Positions 1-8,817 of a stretch of DNA of 64,000 bases are shown here, piece by piece. A program made the position numbers and the translations under genes. The stretch is from DATBSK01 sp964501785 (GTDB taxonomy: Bacteria; Actinomycetota; Acidimicrobiia; IMCC26256; PALSA-555). The stretch is taken from positions 186,001-250,000 of the forward strand of contig CAZCUD010000003.1 in NCBI GenBank assembly GCA_964501785.1, in the 5' to 3' direction. Each line of letters opens with the position of its first letter. The stretch's first letter is position 1. Below the pieces are notes generated by a model. The model saw only the letters and a program-made list of their open reading frames with translations, ran no database searches and was not told where the DNA came from.

Positions 1-269
1 TCGGCCTCACCCGCACGAGCGACGTCGAGGCCCGCCGGCACGTCCGCCTCGGTGGCGAGGTGCGCTCCGTGCGCGTCGTCCCCCGAGCCGGTGCCCCCGC
101 GCTCGAGGTGACCGTCAGCGACGGCGACGGCACCGCCACCGCGGTCTTCCTCGGCCGCCGCAGCATCGCCGGCATCACCCCGGGGAGGAAGATGACCTTC
201 GAAGGAGTCGTCGGCCGCGACGGCTCCCGCTGCCTCGTCTACAACCCCCTCTACACCCTCCTCCCCTGA
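1..269 (+). CDS. OB-fold nucleic-acid-binding protein, 3' end only
   Basis: The frame is open from the left edge (first full codon at base 3) to the stop at 267-269, so about 88 C-terminal residues are visible and the start lies outside the window. The visible part has alternating short beta-strand segments: a promoter-like opening, 'LEVTVSDGDGTATAVFLG', then a GITPGRKMTFEGVVG turn and 'LVYNPLYTLL' at the end. This is the pattern of the small actinobacterial OB-fold nucleic-acid-binding proteins that sit next to TrkA/APC-permease clusters. Function is not known beyond probable single-stranded nucleic acid binding. The family call rests on pattern and neighbourhood, not on a defining motif. 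Confidence 0.6.
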   Translation, partial: GLTRTSDVEARRHVRLGGEVRSVRVVPRAGAPALEVTVSDGDGTATAVFLGRRSIAGITPGRKMTFEGVVGRDGSRCLVYNPLYTLLP

Positions 270-353
270 CGCGCGCCCTCGCCGCGCGCGCGGGCCTTCA
301 CCGGGGGCGCCACCGACACCGACGACCCCACTCCGTCGGGCGCCTCCCGGCGG

Positions 354-412
354 CCGAGCCCCTGCTCCCTCGCTCGCGAGCTCGCTCGGTCGGGTCTTCG
401 ACCCGGGTCTCG
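354..412 (+). repeat. Dispersed hairpin repeat, family A, copy 1
   Basis: It opens with CCGAGCCCCTGCTCCCTC and ends with CCGGGTCTCG. Between them is a stem CGGGT-CTTCG-ACCCG at 391-405. A second copy lies at 17732-17783 and an inverted one at 653-706. It occupies the gene-free stretch 270-790, in which I see no credible coding region: the open frames there are only high-GC shadows. It may act as a terminator for the convergent genes ending at 269 and 791. Confidence 0.7.
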
Positions 413-652
413 ACCGCCTCCGGCGCGACTCCTCCTCCGGGGGTCATCGGGATCGGCGGCGCCGCGTCACCTGAGCGCCCGCGCGCACGGTGACGCGCGC
501 CAGCAGTGCACCCCGAGCCGGTGATCACGCGCGAAGCGGGAGTTCGCGGCCTCCTCGGGATGGGGTGGAGCGCGGGTGACCCGCGTGCGGGGCGACGGCC
601 CGGCGATGTCGGGACCACCGACCCCCTGAGGAGCCAGTTCGCCTCGCCAGGC

Positions 653-706
653 CGAGACCCGGCCGCCTCGCGGCCGACCGAGCGCAGCGAGGGAGCAGGG
701 GCTCGG
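653..706 (-). repeat. Dispersed hairpin repeat, family A, copy 2 (inverted)
   Basis: Read on the minus strand it starts CCGAGCCCCTGCTCCCTC like copies 1 and 3 and ends in GGGTCTCG. The central stem differs in sequence (GGCCGC-GAG-GCGGCC) but still pairs. It sits in inverted orientation 240 bases from copy 1, in the same gene-free stretch. Confidence 0.65.
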
Positions 707-790
707 CCGGTGAAGCGAGGCGAGGCGACGAAGGCGGGTCGGTGGTGCCGGCAGCGCAACACCGGCGACGCGCGCGCGGGGGGAGAAGAG

Positions 791-1453
791 CTACGAGCCG
801 GTGAGGAGGCGGCGGACGTCTTCTTCGGCGTCGGGGGTGACCATTGCGAGGACCTCGTCTCCGGCCTCGAAGACGGTGTCGCCTCGGGGCATGACGACGT
901 GCTCGTCGCGGACGACGGCGACGATGGTGGCGTCGCGGGGGATCTCGAGCTCGGCGATCGCCTTGTCGACGACCGGTGCGTCGTCGGCGAGGGTCGCCTC
1001 GACCAGGCGGGCGTTGCCGCCTTCGAACTGGAGCAGCCGGACGAGGCGCCCGACCTGCACCGCCTCTTCGACGAGTGCGGTGATCAGGTGCGGGGTCGAC
1101 ACCGACAGGTCGACGCCCCAGTTCTCGTTGAAGAGCCACTCGTTCTTCGGGTTGTTGACGCGGGCGATGACGCGCGGGACCGCGAACTCGGTCTTCGCGA
1201 GGAGCGACACGACCAGGTTGTCCTCGTCGTCTCCGGTGGCCGCGACCATCACGTCGCAGCGATCGACGCCCGCCTCCTTGAGCGTCGAGACCTCGCAGGC
1301 ATCGCCGATGTACCACTCGACTCCGTCTGCGGTGTCGGCGCGCTCCTGGATGCCGGTCTGCTGCTCGATGATGAGGACCTCGTGACCGGTCGACCGGAGG
1401 TCGTCGGCGATGTAGAGGCCGACGGCGCCGGCCCCGGCGATGCCCACGCGCAT
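791..1453 (-). CDS. TrkA-family potassium uptake protein (RCK domain), second of pair
   Basis: Cytosolic regulatory subunit of K+ transport. The 220 residues hold an N-terminal Rossmann fold with the NAD-binding GAGAVG at residues 7-12 and the acidic strand-2 residue E30. This is followed by a C-terminal RCK_C/TrkA-C segment from about residue 135, containing 'IPRDATIVAVVRD' and 'GDEVLAMVTP'. One N+C unit, half the length of E. coli TrkA, is usual for actinobacterial CeoB/CeoC-type proteins. The start ATG (1451-1453) shares one base with the stop of the upstream paralogue (TGATG), so the two are translationally coupled. The likely partners are the APC-type transporters divergently placed at 2228 and 4229. 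In other Gram-positives RCK_C domains can bind c-di-AMP; whether this one does cannot be read from sequence. Confidence 0.9.
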   Translation of the reverse strand: MRVGIAGAGAVGLYIADDLRSTGHEVLIIEQQTGIQERADTADGVEWYIGDACEVSTLKEAGVDRCDVMVAATGDDEDNLVVSLLAKTEFAVPRVIARVNNPKNEWLFNENWGVDLSVSTPHLITALVEEAVQVGRLVRLLQFEGGNARLVEATLADDAPVVDKAIAELEIPRDATIVAVVRDEHVVMPRGDTVFEAGDEVLAMVTPDAEEDVRRLLTGS

Positions 1454-2115
1454 CAGTGATCAGGTCCCTGCTCGAGCCGCTGGCGCAGGGCGTCCAGGGC
1501 GTTGACGTCGGCGACGAAGTGGAGCGCGTCGCCCTCTTGACCGACGACCTTGGTGTCGACGACCTGCGCCGCGCCGAAGCGGGTCACCGCCGTCAGCCAG
1601 AACGTCCCGGGGTCGTTCAGCTCGGCGAGCTTCTTCCCGCACCACGCCGGTGGGATGGCGTACTCGACGAGGCAGACCTTGCCGCTCGGGTCGATCCAGT
1701 CGTGGGCCTGCTGGTCGCTCGGCACCAGGCGGCGCAGCACCTGGTCGGTGGTCCAGCTGACGGTCGCGACCGTGGGGATGCCGAGCCGCTGGTAGATCAG
1801 CGCGCGGCGAGGGTCGTAGATGCGGGCGACGACCCGCTCGATGCCGAAGTTCTCGCGCGCGATGCGTGCGGTGAGGATGTTGGAGTTGTCGCCGCTGGTC
1901 ACCGCGGCGACGGCCGTCGCGTCCTCGATGCCGGCCGCGGCCAGGTCGGTGCGGTCGAACCCGAACCCGACCACTCGCTTGCCCGCGAAGCTCGCGGGGA
2001 GCCGACGGAAGGCGCCCGCGTTCTTGTCGATGATGGCGACGGTGTTGCCCGCCTTCTCGAGCGCGCCGGCGAGCTCGCTGCCGACCCTGCCGCACCCCAC
2101 CACGATGACGTGCAC
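1453..2115 (-). CDS. TrkA-family potassium uptake protein (RCK domain), first of pair
   Basis: A paralogue of the next gene with the same architecture: NAD-binding GCGRVG at residues 7-12, acidic D30, and a TrkA-C domain at the C terminus ('PPAWCGKKLAELNDPGTF' region). 220 residues. The start is GTG (2113-2115), preceded by a strong ribosome-binding site (GGAGGAGG as read on the minus strand, bases 2120-2127). A TAGCAT hexamer at 2144-2139 could be its -10 box. It is transcribed away from the KimA-like permease gene, from a shared intergenic region of about 110 bases. Together the two RCK proteins probably form the nucleotide-sensing gating ring or heteromer of a K+ transporter. Confidence 0.9.
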   Translation of the reverse strand: MHVIVVGCGRVGSELAGALEKAGNTVAIIDKNAGAFRRLPASFAGKRVVGFGFDRTDLAAAGIEDATAVAAVTSGDNSNILTARIARENFGIERVVARIYDPRRALIYQRLGIPTVATVSWTTDQVLRRLVPSDQQAHDWIDPSGKVCLVEYAIPPAWCGKKLAELNDPGTFWLTAVTRFGAAQVVDTKVVGQEGDALHFVADVNALDALRQRLEQGPDH

Positions 2116-2227
2116 GGCACCTCCTCCGTTCGCGGGCGATGCTATCGGCGCGACCCGATGGGGGTTCGAGCGGGCCTACGCCGGAGCCGGTTGACGGCGA
2201 CCGGCGCGGGCGAGGGAGGATCAGGCG

Positions 2228-4096
2228 ATGGCGCTGGTGAAGCGAGTCCTGCTCGGGCGCCCGCTGGCGAGTGCCGAGCAGGAGCACCAGCGGATCCCGA
2301 AGACGATCGGGCTCGCGGTGTTCTCCTCGGACGCGATCTCGTCGACCGCGTACGCGACCGAGGAGATCCTGTTCGTCACCGCGGTCGGTGCGTCGAGCCT
2401 CGCGCTCGGCCTCGACGTGCTGGTCCCGATCGCGATCGCCGTCGCGCTGCTCCTCGCGGTCGTCGTCACGTCCTACCGGCGCACGATCCACGCTTACCCG
2501 AGTGGTGGTGGGAGCTACGTCGTCAGTCGCGAGAACCTCGGCCGCAACCCCTCGCTCGTCGCCGGCGCGGCGATCCTCGTCGACTACATCCTCACGGTCG
2601 CCGTCTCGGTGTCGGCAGCCGTCGCCGCGATCATCTCCATCCCCGCGTTCGAGGGGGTGCGCGATCAGCGCGTCTTGCTGTGCCTGGTCTTCATCGCGCT
2701 GATCACCGTCGTCAACCTGCGCGGCGTGAAGGAGTCGGGCCGGGTGTTCGCGGTCCCCACCTACTTCTACATCGTCATGCTGCTCGCGCTGATCGTGATC
2801 GGGCTCGTCGAGAGCGCGTTCGGGAACCTGGCACAGGTGCCGTTCGACGAGGAGGCCTTCGAGGGGACGCTCGAGGCCGGCGGGACGCTGGGGCTGTTCC
2901 TGATCCTCAAGGGCTTCTCGTCGGGTGCGGTCGCGCTGACCGGCATCGAGGCGATCGCCGACGGCGTGCCCGCGTTCCGCAAGCCGTCGGCGCGCAACGC
3001 CGCGCTGACCCTCACCGCGATGGCGGTCATCCTCGGCTCGCTGTTCCTCGGCACCGCGCTGCTCGCCGACCAGCTCCACCCGTACCCGAGCCACGACCAG
3101 ACCGTGATCGCGCAGATGGGCGAGCAGGTCTTCGGCGGGGGGATCGTGTTCTTCCTGCTCCAGATCGCGACCGTCGCGATCCTCGCGCTCGCCGCCAACA
3201 CCGCGTACGCCGACTTCCCGCGCCTCTCGTCGATCATCGCCAGTGACGGCTTCCTCCCCCGCCAGCTCGCGAACCGCGGCGACCGGCTCGTCTTCTCCAA
3301 CGGGATCCTCGTGCTCGCCGGTGCGGCCGCGCTCCTCATCGTCGGCTTCGGCGGCGTCACCAACGCGCTGATCCCGCTGTACGCGGTCGGTGTGTTCACC
3401 TCGTTCACGCTGAGCCAGCTCGGCATGGTCCGGTATCAGCTGCGCAAGCGCGAAGGTCCGCGCTGGCGCGTGGGCGTCGCGATCAGCGCAGGCGGCACCG
3501 CAGCCACGTTCGTCGTGCTCATGATCGTGATGGTCACGAAGTTCACGAGTGGTGCATGGCTCCCGGTGGTCGTGATCCCCGCGATCGTCCTGCTCTTCAA
3601 GGCGATCAGGCGTCACTACGACTCCGTCGCCGACGAGCTGCGCGTCGACCCCGACTGGCGCCCCCCACGGATGAACCACACCGTGATCGTGCTGGTGGGC
3701 CGCGTGCACCGTGGAGTGCTCCAGGCGCTCGCCTACGCCAAGTCGCTGAACCCGAACCGCCTCCTCGCGGTGACGATGGTCAGCGAGCCCGAGGAGCAGG
3801 AGCGGATCGAGAAGCAGTGGGCCGAGTACTCGATCTCGGTGCCGCTCGAGATCATCCACTCGCCCTACCGCGACCTGTCGGGCCCGGTGCTGCGCTTCGT
3901 CGACGAGCTCGACGCCCAGTACGAGAACGACGTCGTCACGATCGTCATCCCCGAGTTCGTGGTGCGGCACTGGTGGGAGCACCTGCTCCACAACCAGAGC
4001 GCCCTGATCCTCAAGGGCCGCCTGCTCTTCCGCAAGGACGTCGTCGTCGTCTCGGTCCCGTACCACCTCCACCGCACGAAGCACGAGCCCGCGTAG
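2228..4096 (+). CDS. KimA-like APC-superfamily permease (probable K+ importer), copy 1
   Basis: A 622-residue membrane protein. An N-terminal cytosolic segment leads into about 12 hydrophobic helices, beginning around 'SSDAISSTAYATEEIL' (residues 33-48), which is a hallmark of the KimA/YdaO branch of APC transporters. From about residue 481 ('MNHTVIVLVGRVHRG') the protein becomes soluble and resembles a universal-stress-type domain. KimA of Bacillus is a proton-coupled K+ importer inhibited by c-di-AMP. Related actinobacterial proteins are usually annotated as amino-acid permeases. The divergent RCK pair and downstream Kdp locus favour potassium. The start ATG has GGGAGGA eight bases upstream. 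A near-duplicate follows at 4229. Confidence 0.8.
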   Translation: MALVKRVLLGRPLASAEQEHQRIPKTIGLAVFSSDAISSTAYATEEILFVTAVGASSLALGLDVLVPIAIAVALLLAVVVTSYRRTIHAYPSGGGSYVVSRENLGRNPSLVAGAAILVDYILTVAVSVSAAVAAIISIPAFEGVRDQRVLLCLVFIALITVVNLRGVKESGRVFAVPTYFYIVMLLALIVIGLVESAFGNLAQVPFDEEAFEGTLEAGGTLGLFLILKGFSSGAVALTGIEAIADGVPAFRKPSARNAALTLTAMAVILGSLFLGTALLADQLHPYPSHDQTVIAQMGEQVFGGGIVFFLLQIATVAILALAANTAYADFPRLSSIIASDGFLPRQLANRGDRLVFSNGILVLAGAAALLIVGFGGVTNALIPLYAVGVFTSFTLSQLGMVRYQLRKREGPRWRVGVAISAGGTAATFVVLMIVMVTKFTSGAWLPVVVIPAIVLLFKAIRRHYDSVADELRVDPDWRPPRMNHTVIVLVGRVHRGVLQALAYAKSLNPNRLLAVTMVSEPEEQERIEKQWAEYSISVPLEIIHSPYRDLSGPVLRFVDELDAQYENDVVTIVIPEFVVRHWWEHLLHNQSALILKGRLLFRKDVVVVSVPYHLHRTKHEPA

Positions 4097-4103
4097 CGGG
4101 CTC
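4085..4103 (+). terminator. Hairpin overlapping the stop of permease copy 1
   Basis: GAGCCCGC-GTA-GCGGGCTC is a perfect 8-bp stem with a 3-base loop that contains the stop codon (4094-4096). The core CCCGCGTAGCGGG is repeated at 4115-4127. There is no T-run, so it may be a weak terminator or a processing/attenuation hairpin between the tandem permease genes. Confidence 0.55.
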
Positions 4104-4228
4104 GGAGGGGGCGACCCGCGTAGCGGGCCGGTCTTGACGCGTTCCTGACGCGTCGGGTTCGCACGGGAGTCCCCCGGAGGACAAGGCTGTGCTTCGGCGG
4201 ATCGGGGGCTCGTCGTGGAGGCTCGTGC

Positions 4229-6076
4229 ATGGCGCTCGTGAAGCGGATCCTCGTCGGTCGTCCACTCGCGACCACCGAGCAGGAGCACCAGAGGATCCCC
4301 AAGAAGATCGCGCTCGCGGTCTTCTCGTCCGACGCGATCTCGTCGACCGCGTACGCGACCGAGGAGATCCTCTTCGTCACCGCGGTCGGCGCGTCGAGCC
4401 TCCTGCTCGGCCTCGAGACGCTCATCCCGATCGGGATCGCGGTCGCGCTGCTGCTCGCGATCGTGGCCTTCTCGTACCGCCAGACGATCTTCGCCTACCC
4501 GAGCGGCGGTGGGAGCTATGTCGTCAGCCGCGAGAACCTCGGCGAGAAGCGTTCGCTGGTCGCCGGTGCATCGTTGCTCGTCGACTACATCCTGACGGTC
4601 GCGGTGTCGATCTCGGCCGGCGTCGCGGCGATCATCTCGATCCCCGAGCTCGAGGGTCTGGCCGACCAGCGCGTCCTGATCGGCATCGTGCTGATCGCGC
4701 TCATCACGCTCGCGAACCTGCGCGGGCTCAAGGAGTCGGGTCGGCTGTTCTCGGCGCCGACCTACCTCTACATCGTCGTGCTCGCCGCGCTGATCGTGCT
4801 GGGGCTCGTCCGCGCGTTCACCGGTGACATCGGCTCGGTGCCCTTCGACAAGGAGGCGTTCGAGGGCGCGCGCTACAGCGGGGGCACGCTCGGGCTGTTC
4901 CTGATCCTCAAGGGCTTCTCGTCCGGCGCGGTCGCGCTGACCGGTGTCGAGGCGATCTCCAACGGTGTTCCCGCGTTCAAGCGCCCAGAGTCGAAGAACG
5001 CGGCCGCGACGCTCACCCTCATGGCGTTCATCCTCGGATCGCTGTTCCTGGGCACGGCCGTGCTCGCCGATCAGATCCAGCCCTACCCGAGCCACGACCA
5101 GACCGTGCTGGCACAGATGGGCCTGCTCGTGTTCGGCAGCGGCGGCGTCTTCTTCGTCCTCCAGATCGCGACCGCGATGATCCTGACCCTCGCGGCCAAC
5201 ACCGCGTACGCCGACTTCCCGCGCCTCACGTCGATCATCGCCCGTGACGGCTACCTGCCGCGCCAGATGGCGAACCGCGGCGACCGGCTCGTCTTCTCGA
5301 ACGGCATCCTGCTGCTCGCGGCCGCGGCCGCGCTCCTGCTCGTCGCGTTCGGCGGGCTCACCAACGCGCTGATCCCGCTCTACGCGGTCGGGGTGTTCAC
5401 CTCGTTCACGCTCTCGCAGTGGGGGATGGTCCGACACCACCAGCGGATCCGCGAGCCGCACTGGAAGCGGCACGCGGTGATCAACGGGATCGGCGCGGTG
5501 GCGACGCTCGTCGTGCTCCTGATCGTCGCGGTCACGAAGTTCACGAGCGGCGCCTGGGTGCCGCTCGTCGTGATCCCCACGATCATCCTGCTCTTCAAGG
5601 GGATCCACCGGCACTACCAGCGCGTCGACGCCGCGCTGCGCGCCGAGCCCGGGGCGCGTCCCAAGCCGTGGAACAACACGGTCGTGGTCCTCGTGGGCAG
5701 GGTGCACCTCGGCGTGCTCCAGGCGCTCCAGTACGCCCGGTCGCTCAACCCGCACCACCTCGTGGCGGTGAGCATCGTGAGCGACGAAGAAGAGGACGCG
5801 CGGATCCGCACGCAATGGGCCGAGTACGACATCGGGATCCCGCTCGAGACCGTGTACAGCCCCTACCGAGAGCTCCACAAGCCGCTGCTGCGGTTCATCG
5901 ACGGGCTCGACGCGCAGTACCGGAACGACGTCGTGACCGTGGTCATCCCCGAGTTCGTGGTGAAGCACTGGTGGGAGCACCTGCTCCACAACCAGAGCGC
6001 TCTCTTCCTGAAGGCCCGCTTGCTGTTCCGCAAGGGCACCGTGGTGACCTCGGTCCCGTACCACGTCGACGAGTAG
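4229..6076 (+). CDS. KimA-like APC-superfamily permease (probable K+ importer), copy 2
   Basis: A 615-residue tandem paralogue of the preceding gene with the same plan: 'SSDAISSTAYATEEIL' near the N terminus, a 12-helix core, and a soluble universal-stress-like tail from about residue 481 ('WNNTVVVLVGRVHLG') ending in the shared 'EFVVKHWWEHLLHNQSA' block. The loop sequences and the tail have diverged, so this is an old duplication kept for a reason, perhaps different K+ affinity or regulation. It is separated from copy 1 by 132 bases carrying two CCCGCGTAGCGGG hairpins. The ATG lies after GGAGG at 4217-4221, a good ribosome site. Amino-acid transport remains an alternative. Confidence 0.8.
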   Translation: MALVKRILVGRPLATTEQEHQRIPKKIALAVFSSDAISSTAYATEEILFVTAVGASSLLLGLETLIPIGIAVALLLAIVAFSYRQTIFAYPSGGGSYVVSRENLGEKRSLVAGASLLVDYILTVAVSISAGVAAIISIPELEGLADQRVLIGIVLIALITLANLRGLKESGRLFSAPTYLYIVVLAALIVLGLVRAFTGDIGSVPFDKEAFEGARYSGGTLGLFLILKGFSSGAVALTGVEAISNGVPAFKRPESKNAAATLTLMAFILGSLFLGTAVLADQIQPYPSHDQTVLAQMGLLVFGSGGVFFVLQIATAMILTLAANTAYADFPRLTSIIARDGYLPRQMANRGDRLVFSNGILLLAAAAALLLVAFGGLTNALIPLYAVGVFTSFTLSQWGMVRHHQRIREPHWKRHAVINGIGAVATLVVLLIVAVTKFTSGAWVPLVVIPTIILLFKGIHRHYQRVDAALRAEPGARPKPWNNTVVVLVGRVHLGVLQALQYARSLNPHHLVAVSIVSDEEEDARIRTQWAEYDIGIPLETVYSPYRELHKPLLRFIDGLDAQYRNDVVTVVIPEFVVKHWWEHLLHNQSALFLKARLLFRKGTVVTSVPYHVDE

Positions 6077-6217
6077 CCCCGGGAGTGGGTGGGCCGGCCG
6101 GACTCGGCCTCGGCCCGTTGCAGCGGCTAGTTTTCTCCCGTTTCGACCCGGGCGGGTGCCGCCAACGTCGTCGCCGCGGCCACCGGGTCGGGGGGAGAGT
6201 AAGGAGCAACCACACTG

Positions 6218-8590
6218 ATGCGCAGCATCGTCCTCGCGGCCGAAGGCGGCTACCAGGCGTTCACGCTCAACGGTGGCGAGTGGGGCTGGCTGATCTTCTC
6301 CGCCGCCACCGCCGTCCTGGCGCTCATCGTGGGGGGTGTGCTGGTGCGCGGCGTCCTCGCCGCCGACCAGGGCACCCCCAAGATGATCGCGATCGCCGGC
6401 GCCATCCAAGAAGGCGCCATGGCGTACCTGCGACGCCAGTTCCGCACCATCGCGGTGATCATGGTGCCGGTCGCGGCGCTGGTGTTCGTGACCTCGACCG
6501 AGGTGCTCAACGGCGCGATCGAAGAGCTCTCGTTCGGTGAGTCGGGCCTCTACCGCACGCTCGCCTTCATCCTCGGCGCGTTCCTCTCGGCGCTCACCGG
6601 CTTCATCGGCATGAGCCTCGCGGTGCGCGGCAACGTGCGCACCGCCGCCGCGGCGCGCTCGGGCTCACTTCCCGCCGCGCTGAAGGTCGCGTTCCGCACC
6701 GGTGGCGTCGCCGGCATGTTCACGGTCGGCCTCGGCCTCATCGGCGCGACCGTGATCATCATGCTGTTCCAGAACGTCTCGACGGCGATCCTGATCGGCT
6801 TCGGGTTCGGTGGTTCGCTGATCGCGCTGTTCATGCGCGTCGGCGGCGGCATCTTCACGAAGGCCGCGGACGTCGGTGCCGACCTGGTCGGCAAGGTCGA
6901 GCAGGGGATCCCCGAGGACGACCCGCGCAACCCGGCGACCATCGCCGACAACGTCGGTGACAACGTCGGCGACTGCGCGGGCATGGCGGCCGACCTGTTC
7001 GAGAGCTACGAGGTCACCCTCGTCGCCGCGATCATCCTCGGTGTCCCGGCATTCGCCGCCGTCGGTGCCAACCCCGCCTACGGACTGATCTTCCCGCTGA
7101 TCGCGCGCGCGATCGGTGTGCTGGCGTCCATCGTCGGCGTCTTCATGGTGCGGGCGACCGAGCGCGACAAGTCGGCGATGGCGCCGATCAATCGCGGCTT
7201 CGCGACCGCCGGCATCCTGACCGTGATCGGCACCGGCCTGGTCGCGCTCTTCTACGTCGGTCAGGACAACTCGATCGGCTGGGGCGACTTCGGCCCCGGC
7301 TGGCGGGCCTTCCTGGCGGTCGTCATCGGGCTGGTGCTCGCGCAAGTCGTGAGCCGGCTCACCGAGTACTTCACGTCGACCGAGACCCAGCCCGTGCAGG
7401 AGATCGCCGAGTCGACCCGGACCGGTCCGGCCACGACGATCCTGTCGGGCATCTCGAGCGGCCTCGAGTCGACGGTGTGGTCGATCATCGCCATCGCCGC
7501 GGCGATCGGCGTCGGCATCGCGCTGGGCGGCGGCGAGATCCAGTTCTCGCTCTACCTGGTCGCGCTGGCCGGCATGGGCATGCTCGCCACCACGGGCGTC
7601 GTCGTGTCCGAGGACACGTTCGGTCCGGTTGCCGACAACGCGGCCGGCATCGCCGAGATGTCGGGTGAGTTCGAGGGCGAGCCCGAGCGGATCATGGTGA
7701 GCCTCGACGCGGTCGGCAACACCACCAAGGCCGTCACCAAGGGCTTCGCGATCGGCTCGGCCGTGATCGCCGCCGTCGCGCTGTTCGCCTCCTACATCGA
7801 GACGATCGGTGCCGAGCTGTTGCCCAACGTGGTGGGTGACGCGCTGTTCAGGCACCCGCTGACCCAGATCAACGTCGCCGACCCCGAGACCTTCATCGGT
7901 CTCCTCGTCGGTGGCTCGATCGCCTTCCTGTTCTCGGCGCTCGCGATCCGTGCGGTCGGCCGCTCGGCAGGCACGGTCGTCGAAGAGGTGCGCCGCCAGT
8001 TCCGTGAGCGCAAGATCATGGAGGGCATCGACGAGCCCGAGCACGGCAAGGTCATCGACATCTGCACGACGGCCGCGCTGCGCGAGCTCACGACGCCGGC
8101 GCTCCTCGCGGTGCTCACGCCGATCATCATCGGCTTCGGCATCGGCTACTTGGCGCTCGGCGCGTTCCTCGCCGCGGTGATCCTCACCGGCCAGCTGATG
8201 GCGGTGTTCCTGTCGAACTCCGGTGGTGCCTGGGACAACGCGAAGAAGTACATCGAGGACGGCCACTACGGCGGCAAGGGCTCCGAGTCGCACAAGGCAG
8301 CGGTGATCGGCGACACGGTCGGCGACCCGTTCAAGGACACCGCCGGGCCCGCGCTCAACCCGCTGATCAAGGTCATGAACCTGGTCGCGCTGCTGGTGCT
8401 GCCGATGATCATCGAGCTGCGCGACGACGACGCGGCCCGGCTCTCGATCGCCGGCGTCTCGCTGATCGTGCTGCTGATCTCCATCGCGTACTCCAAGCGC
8501 AAGGGCGGCGGCTTCGGCGAGGAGTCCGACGTCGTCGAGGAGGCCCTCGAGGCCTCCGGCGCCCCCGCCGGAGCCAGCGCCGGCGAGTAG
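6218..8590 (+). CDS. hppA: Membrane proton-pumping pyrophosphatase, K+-independent type
   Basis: Integral membrane enzyme that hydrolyses pyrophosphate and pumps H+. At 790 residues it has about 16 helices. The catalytic motifs are intact: GGGIFTKAADVGADLVGKVE (from about residue 208), DNVGDNVGDCAGM (about 243), and GDTVGDPFKDTAGPALNP near the C terminus. The position that decides potassium dependence reads GNTTKAVTKG (residues 500-509). Lys504 and Thr507 are the K+-independent signature (K+-dependent enzymes have Ala and Gly/Ala), so it should be a proton pump that does not need K+. That is notable inside a K+ uptake region. The start ATG follows AAGGAG (6201-6206), and TAGTTT at 6128-6133 may be its -10 box. 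Confidence 0.96.
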   Translation: MRSIVLAAEGGYQAFTLNGGEWGWLIFSAATAVLALIVGGVLVRGVLAADQGTPKMIAIAGAIQEGAMAYLRRQFRTIAVIMVPVAALVFVTSTEVLNGAIEELSFGESGLYRTLAFILGAFLSALTGFIGMSLAVRGNVRTAAAARSGSLPAALKVAFRTGGVAGMFTVGLGLIGATVIIMLFQNVSTAILIGFGFGGSLIALFMRVGGGIFTKAADVGADLVGKVEQGIPEDDPRNPATIADNVGDNVGDCAGMAADLFESYEVTLVAAIILGVPAFAAVGANPAYGLIFPLIARAIGVLASIVGVFMVRATERDKSAMAPINRGFATAGILTVIGTGLVALFYVGQDNSIGWGDFGPGWRAFLAVVIGLVLAQVVSRLTEYFTSTETQPVQEIAESTRTGPATTILSGISSGLESTVWSIIAIAAAIGVGIALGGGEIQFSLYLVALAGMGMLATTGVVVSEDTFGPVADNAAGIAEMSGEFEGEPERIMVSLDAVGNTTKAVTKGFAIGSAVIAAVALFASYIETIGAELLPNVVGDALFRHPLTQINVADPETFIGLLVGGSIAFLFSALAIRAVGRSAGTVVEEVRRQFRERKIMEGIDEPEHGKVIDICTTAALRELTTPALLAVLTPIIIGFGIGYLALGAFLAAVILTGQLMAVFLSNSGGAWDNAKKYIEDGHYGGKGSESHKAAVIGDTVGDPFKDTAGPALNPLIKVMNLVALLVLPMIIELRDDDAARLSIAGVSLIVLLISIAYSKRKGGGFGEESDVVEEALEASGAPAGASAGE

Positions 8591-8625
8591 CCCGCGCGGG
8601 CGTCCACCGGGGCGCGTCACCGATC

Positions 8626-8648
8626 GCGGGACGCGCCCTGCGTCCCGC
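8626..8648 (+). terminator. Hairpin terminator after hppA
   Basis: GCGGGACGC-GCCCT-GCGTCCCGC is a perfect 9-bp GC-rich stem 36 bases after the pyrophosphatase stop. No T-run follows. A second, larger palindrome (8677-8727) comes next. Confidence 0.55.
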
Positions 8649-8676
8649 GCGGGGTGCACCGGGGGCGTCGCACCGG

Positions 8677-8727
8677 CGTTTTGGCGTCAGCACACCGCGC
8701 TGAGAGCGGTCTCCTGACGCCGAAACG
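8677..8727 (+). repeat. Palindromic repeat, family C, copy 1
   Basis: Left arm CGTTTTGGCGTCAG (8677-8690) pairs with CTGACGCCGAAACG (8714-8727). The single difference from perfect pairing gives a G-U pair in RNA. The loop carries ACCGC...GCGGT, a second inner stem. The same element, with its GC-rich left flank, recurs twice in tandem at 17872-18084. It probably works as a bidirectional terminator or structured RNA. Confidence 0.75.
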
Positions 8728-8817
8728 ATGCTGGGGCACCGAGGTGCACGCCCTCGGTCGCGCTAGGAGCGCGTCAAGCGTCGGGGGAGTGGCGCCGGCG
8801 GGGCGTACAAGGGACGA

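Noticed and set aside
298..762. Possible small genes in the 270-790 stretch on both strands
   Set aside because: Their translations are Arg/Pro/Gly-rich without motifs, and they cross the family A hairpin repeats. No ribosome sites.
2116..2227. ydaO/kimA-type c-di-AMP riboswitch before the first permease
   Set aside because: The region is only about 110 bases and I could not find the conserved internal blocks of that riboswitch. The same holds for 4097-4228.
1460..6409. Very long open frame on the minus strand (over 1600 codons)
   Set aside because: It runs antisense through trkA and both permease genes, is extremely rich in Arg, Asp, Glu and Gly in a repetitive way, and has no domain pattern. 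It is a high-GC shadow.
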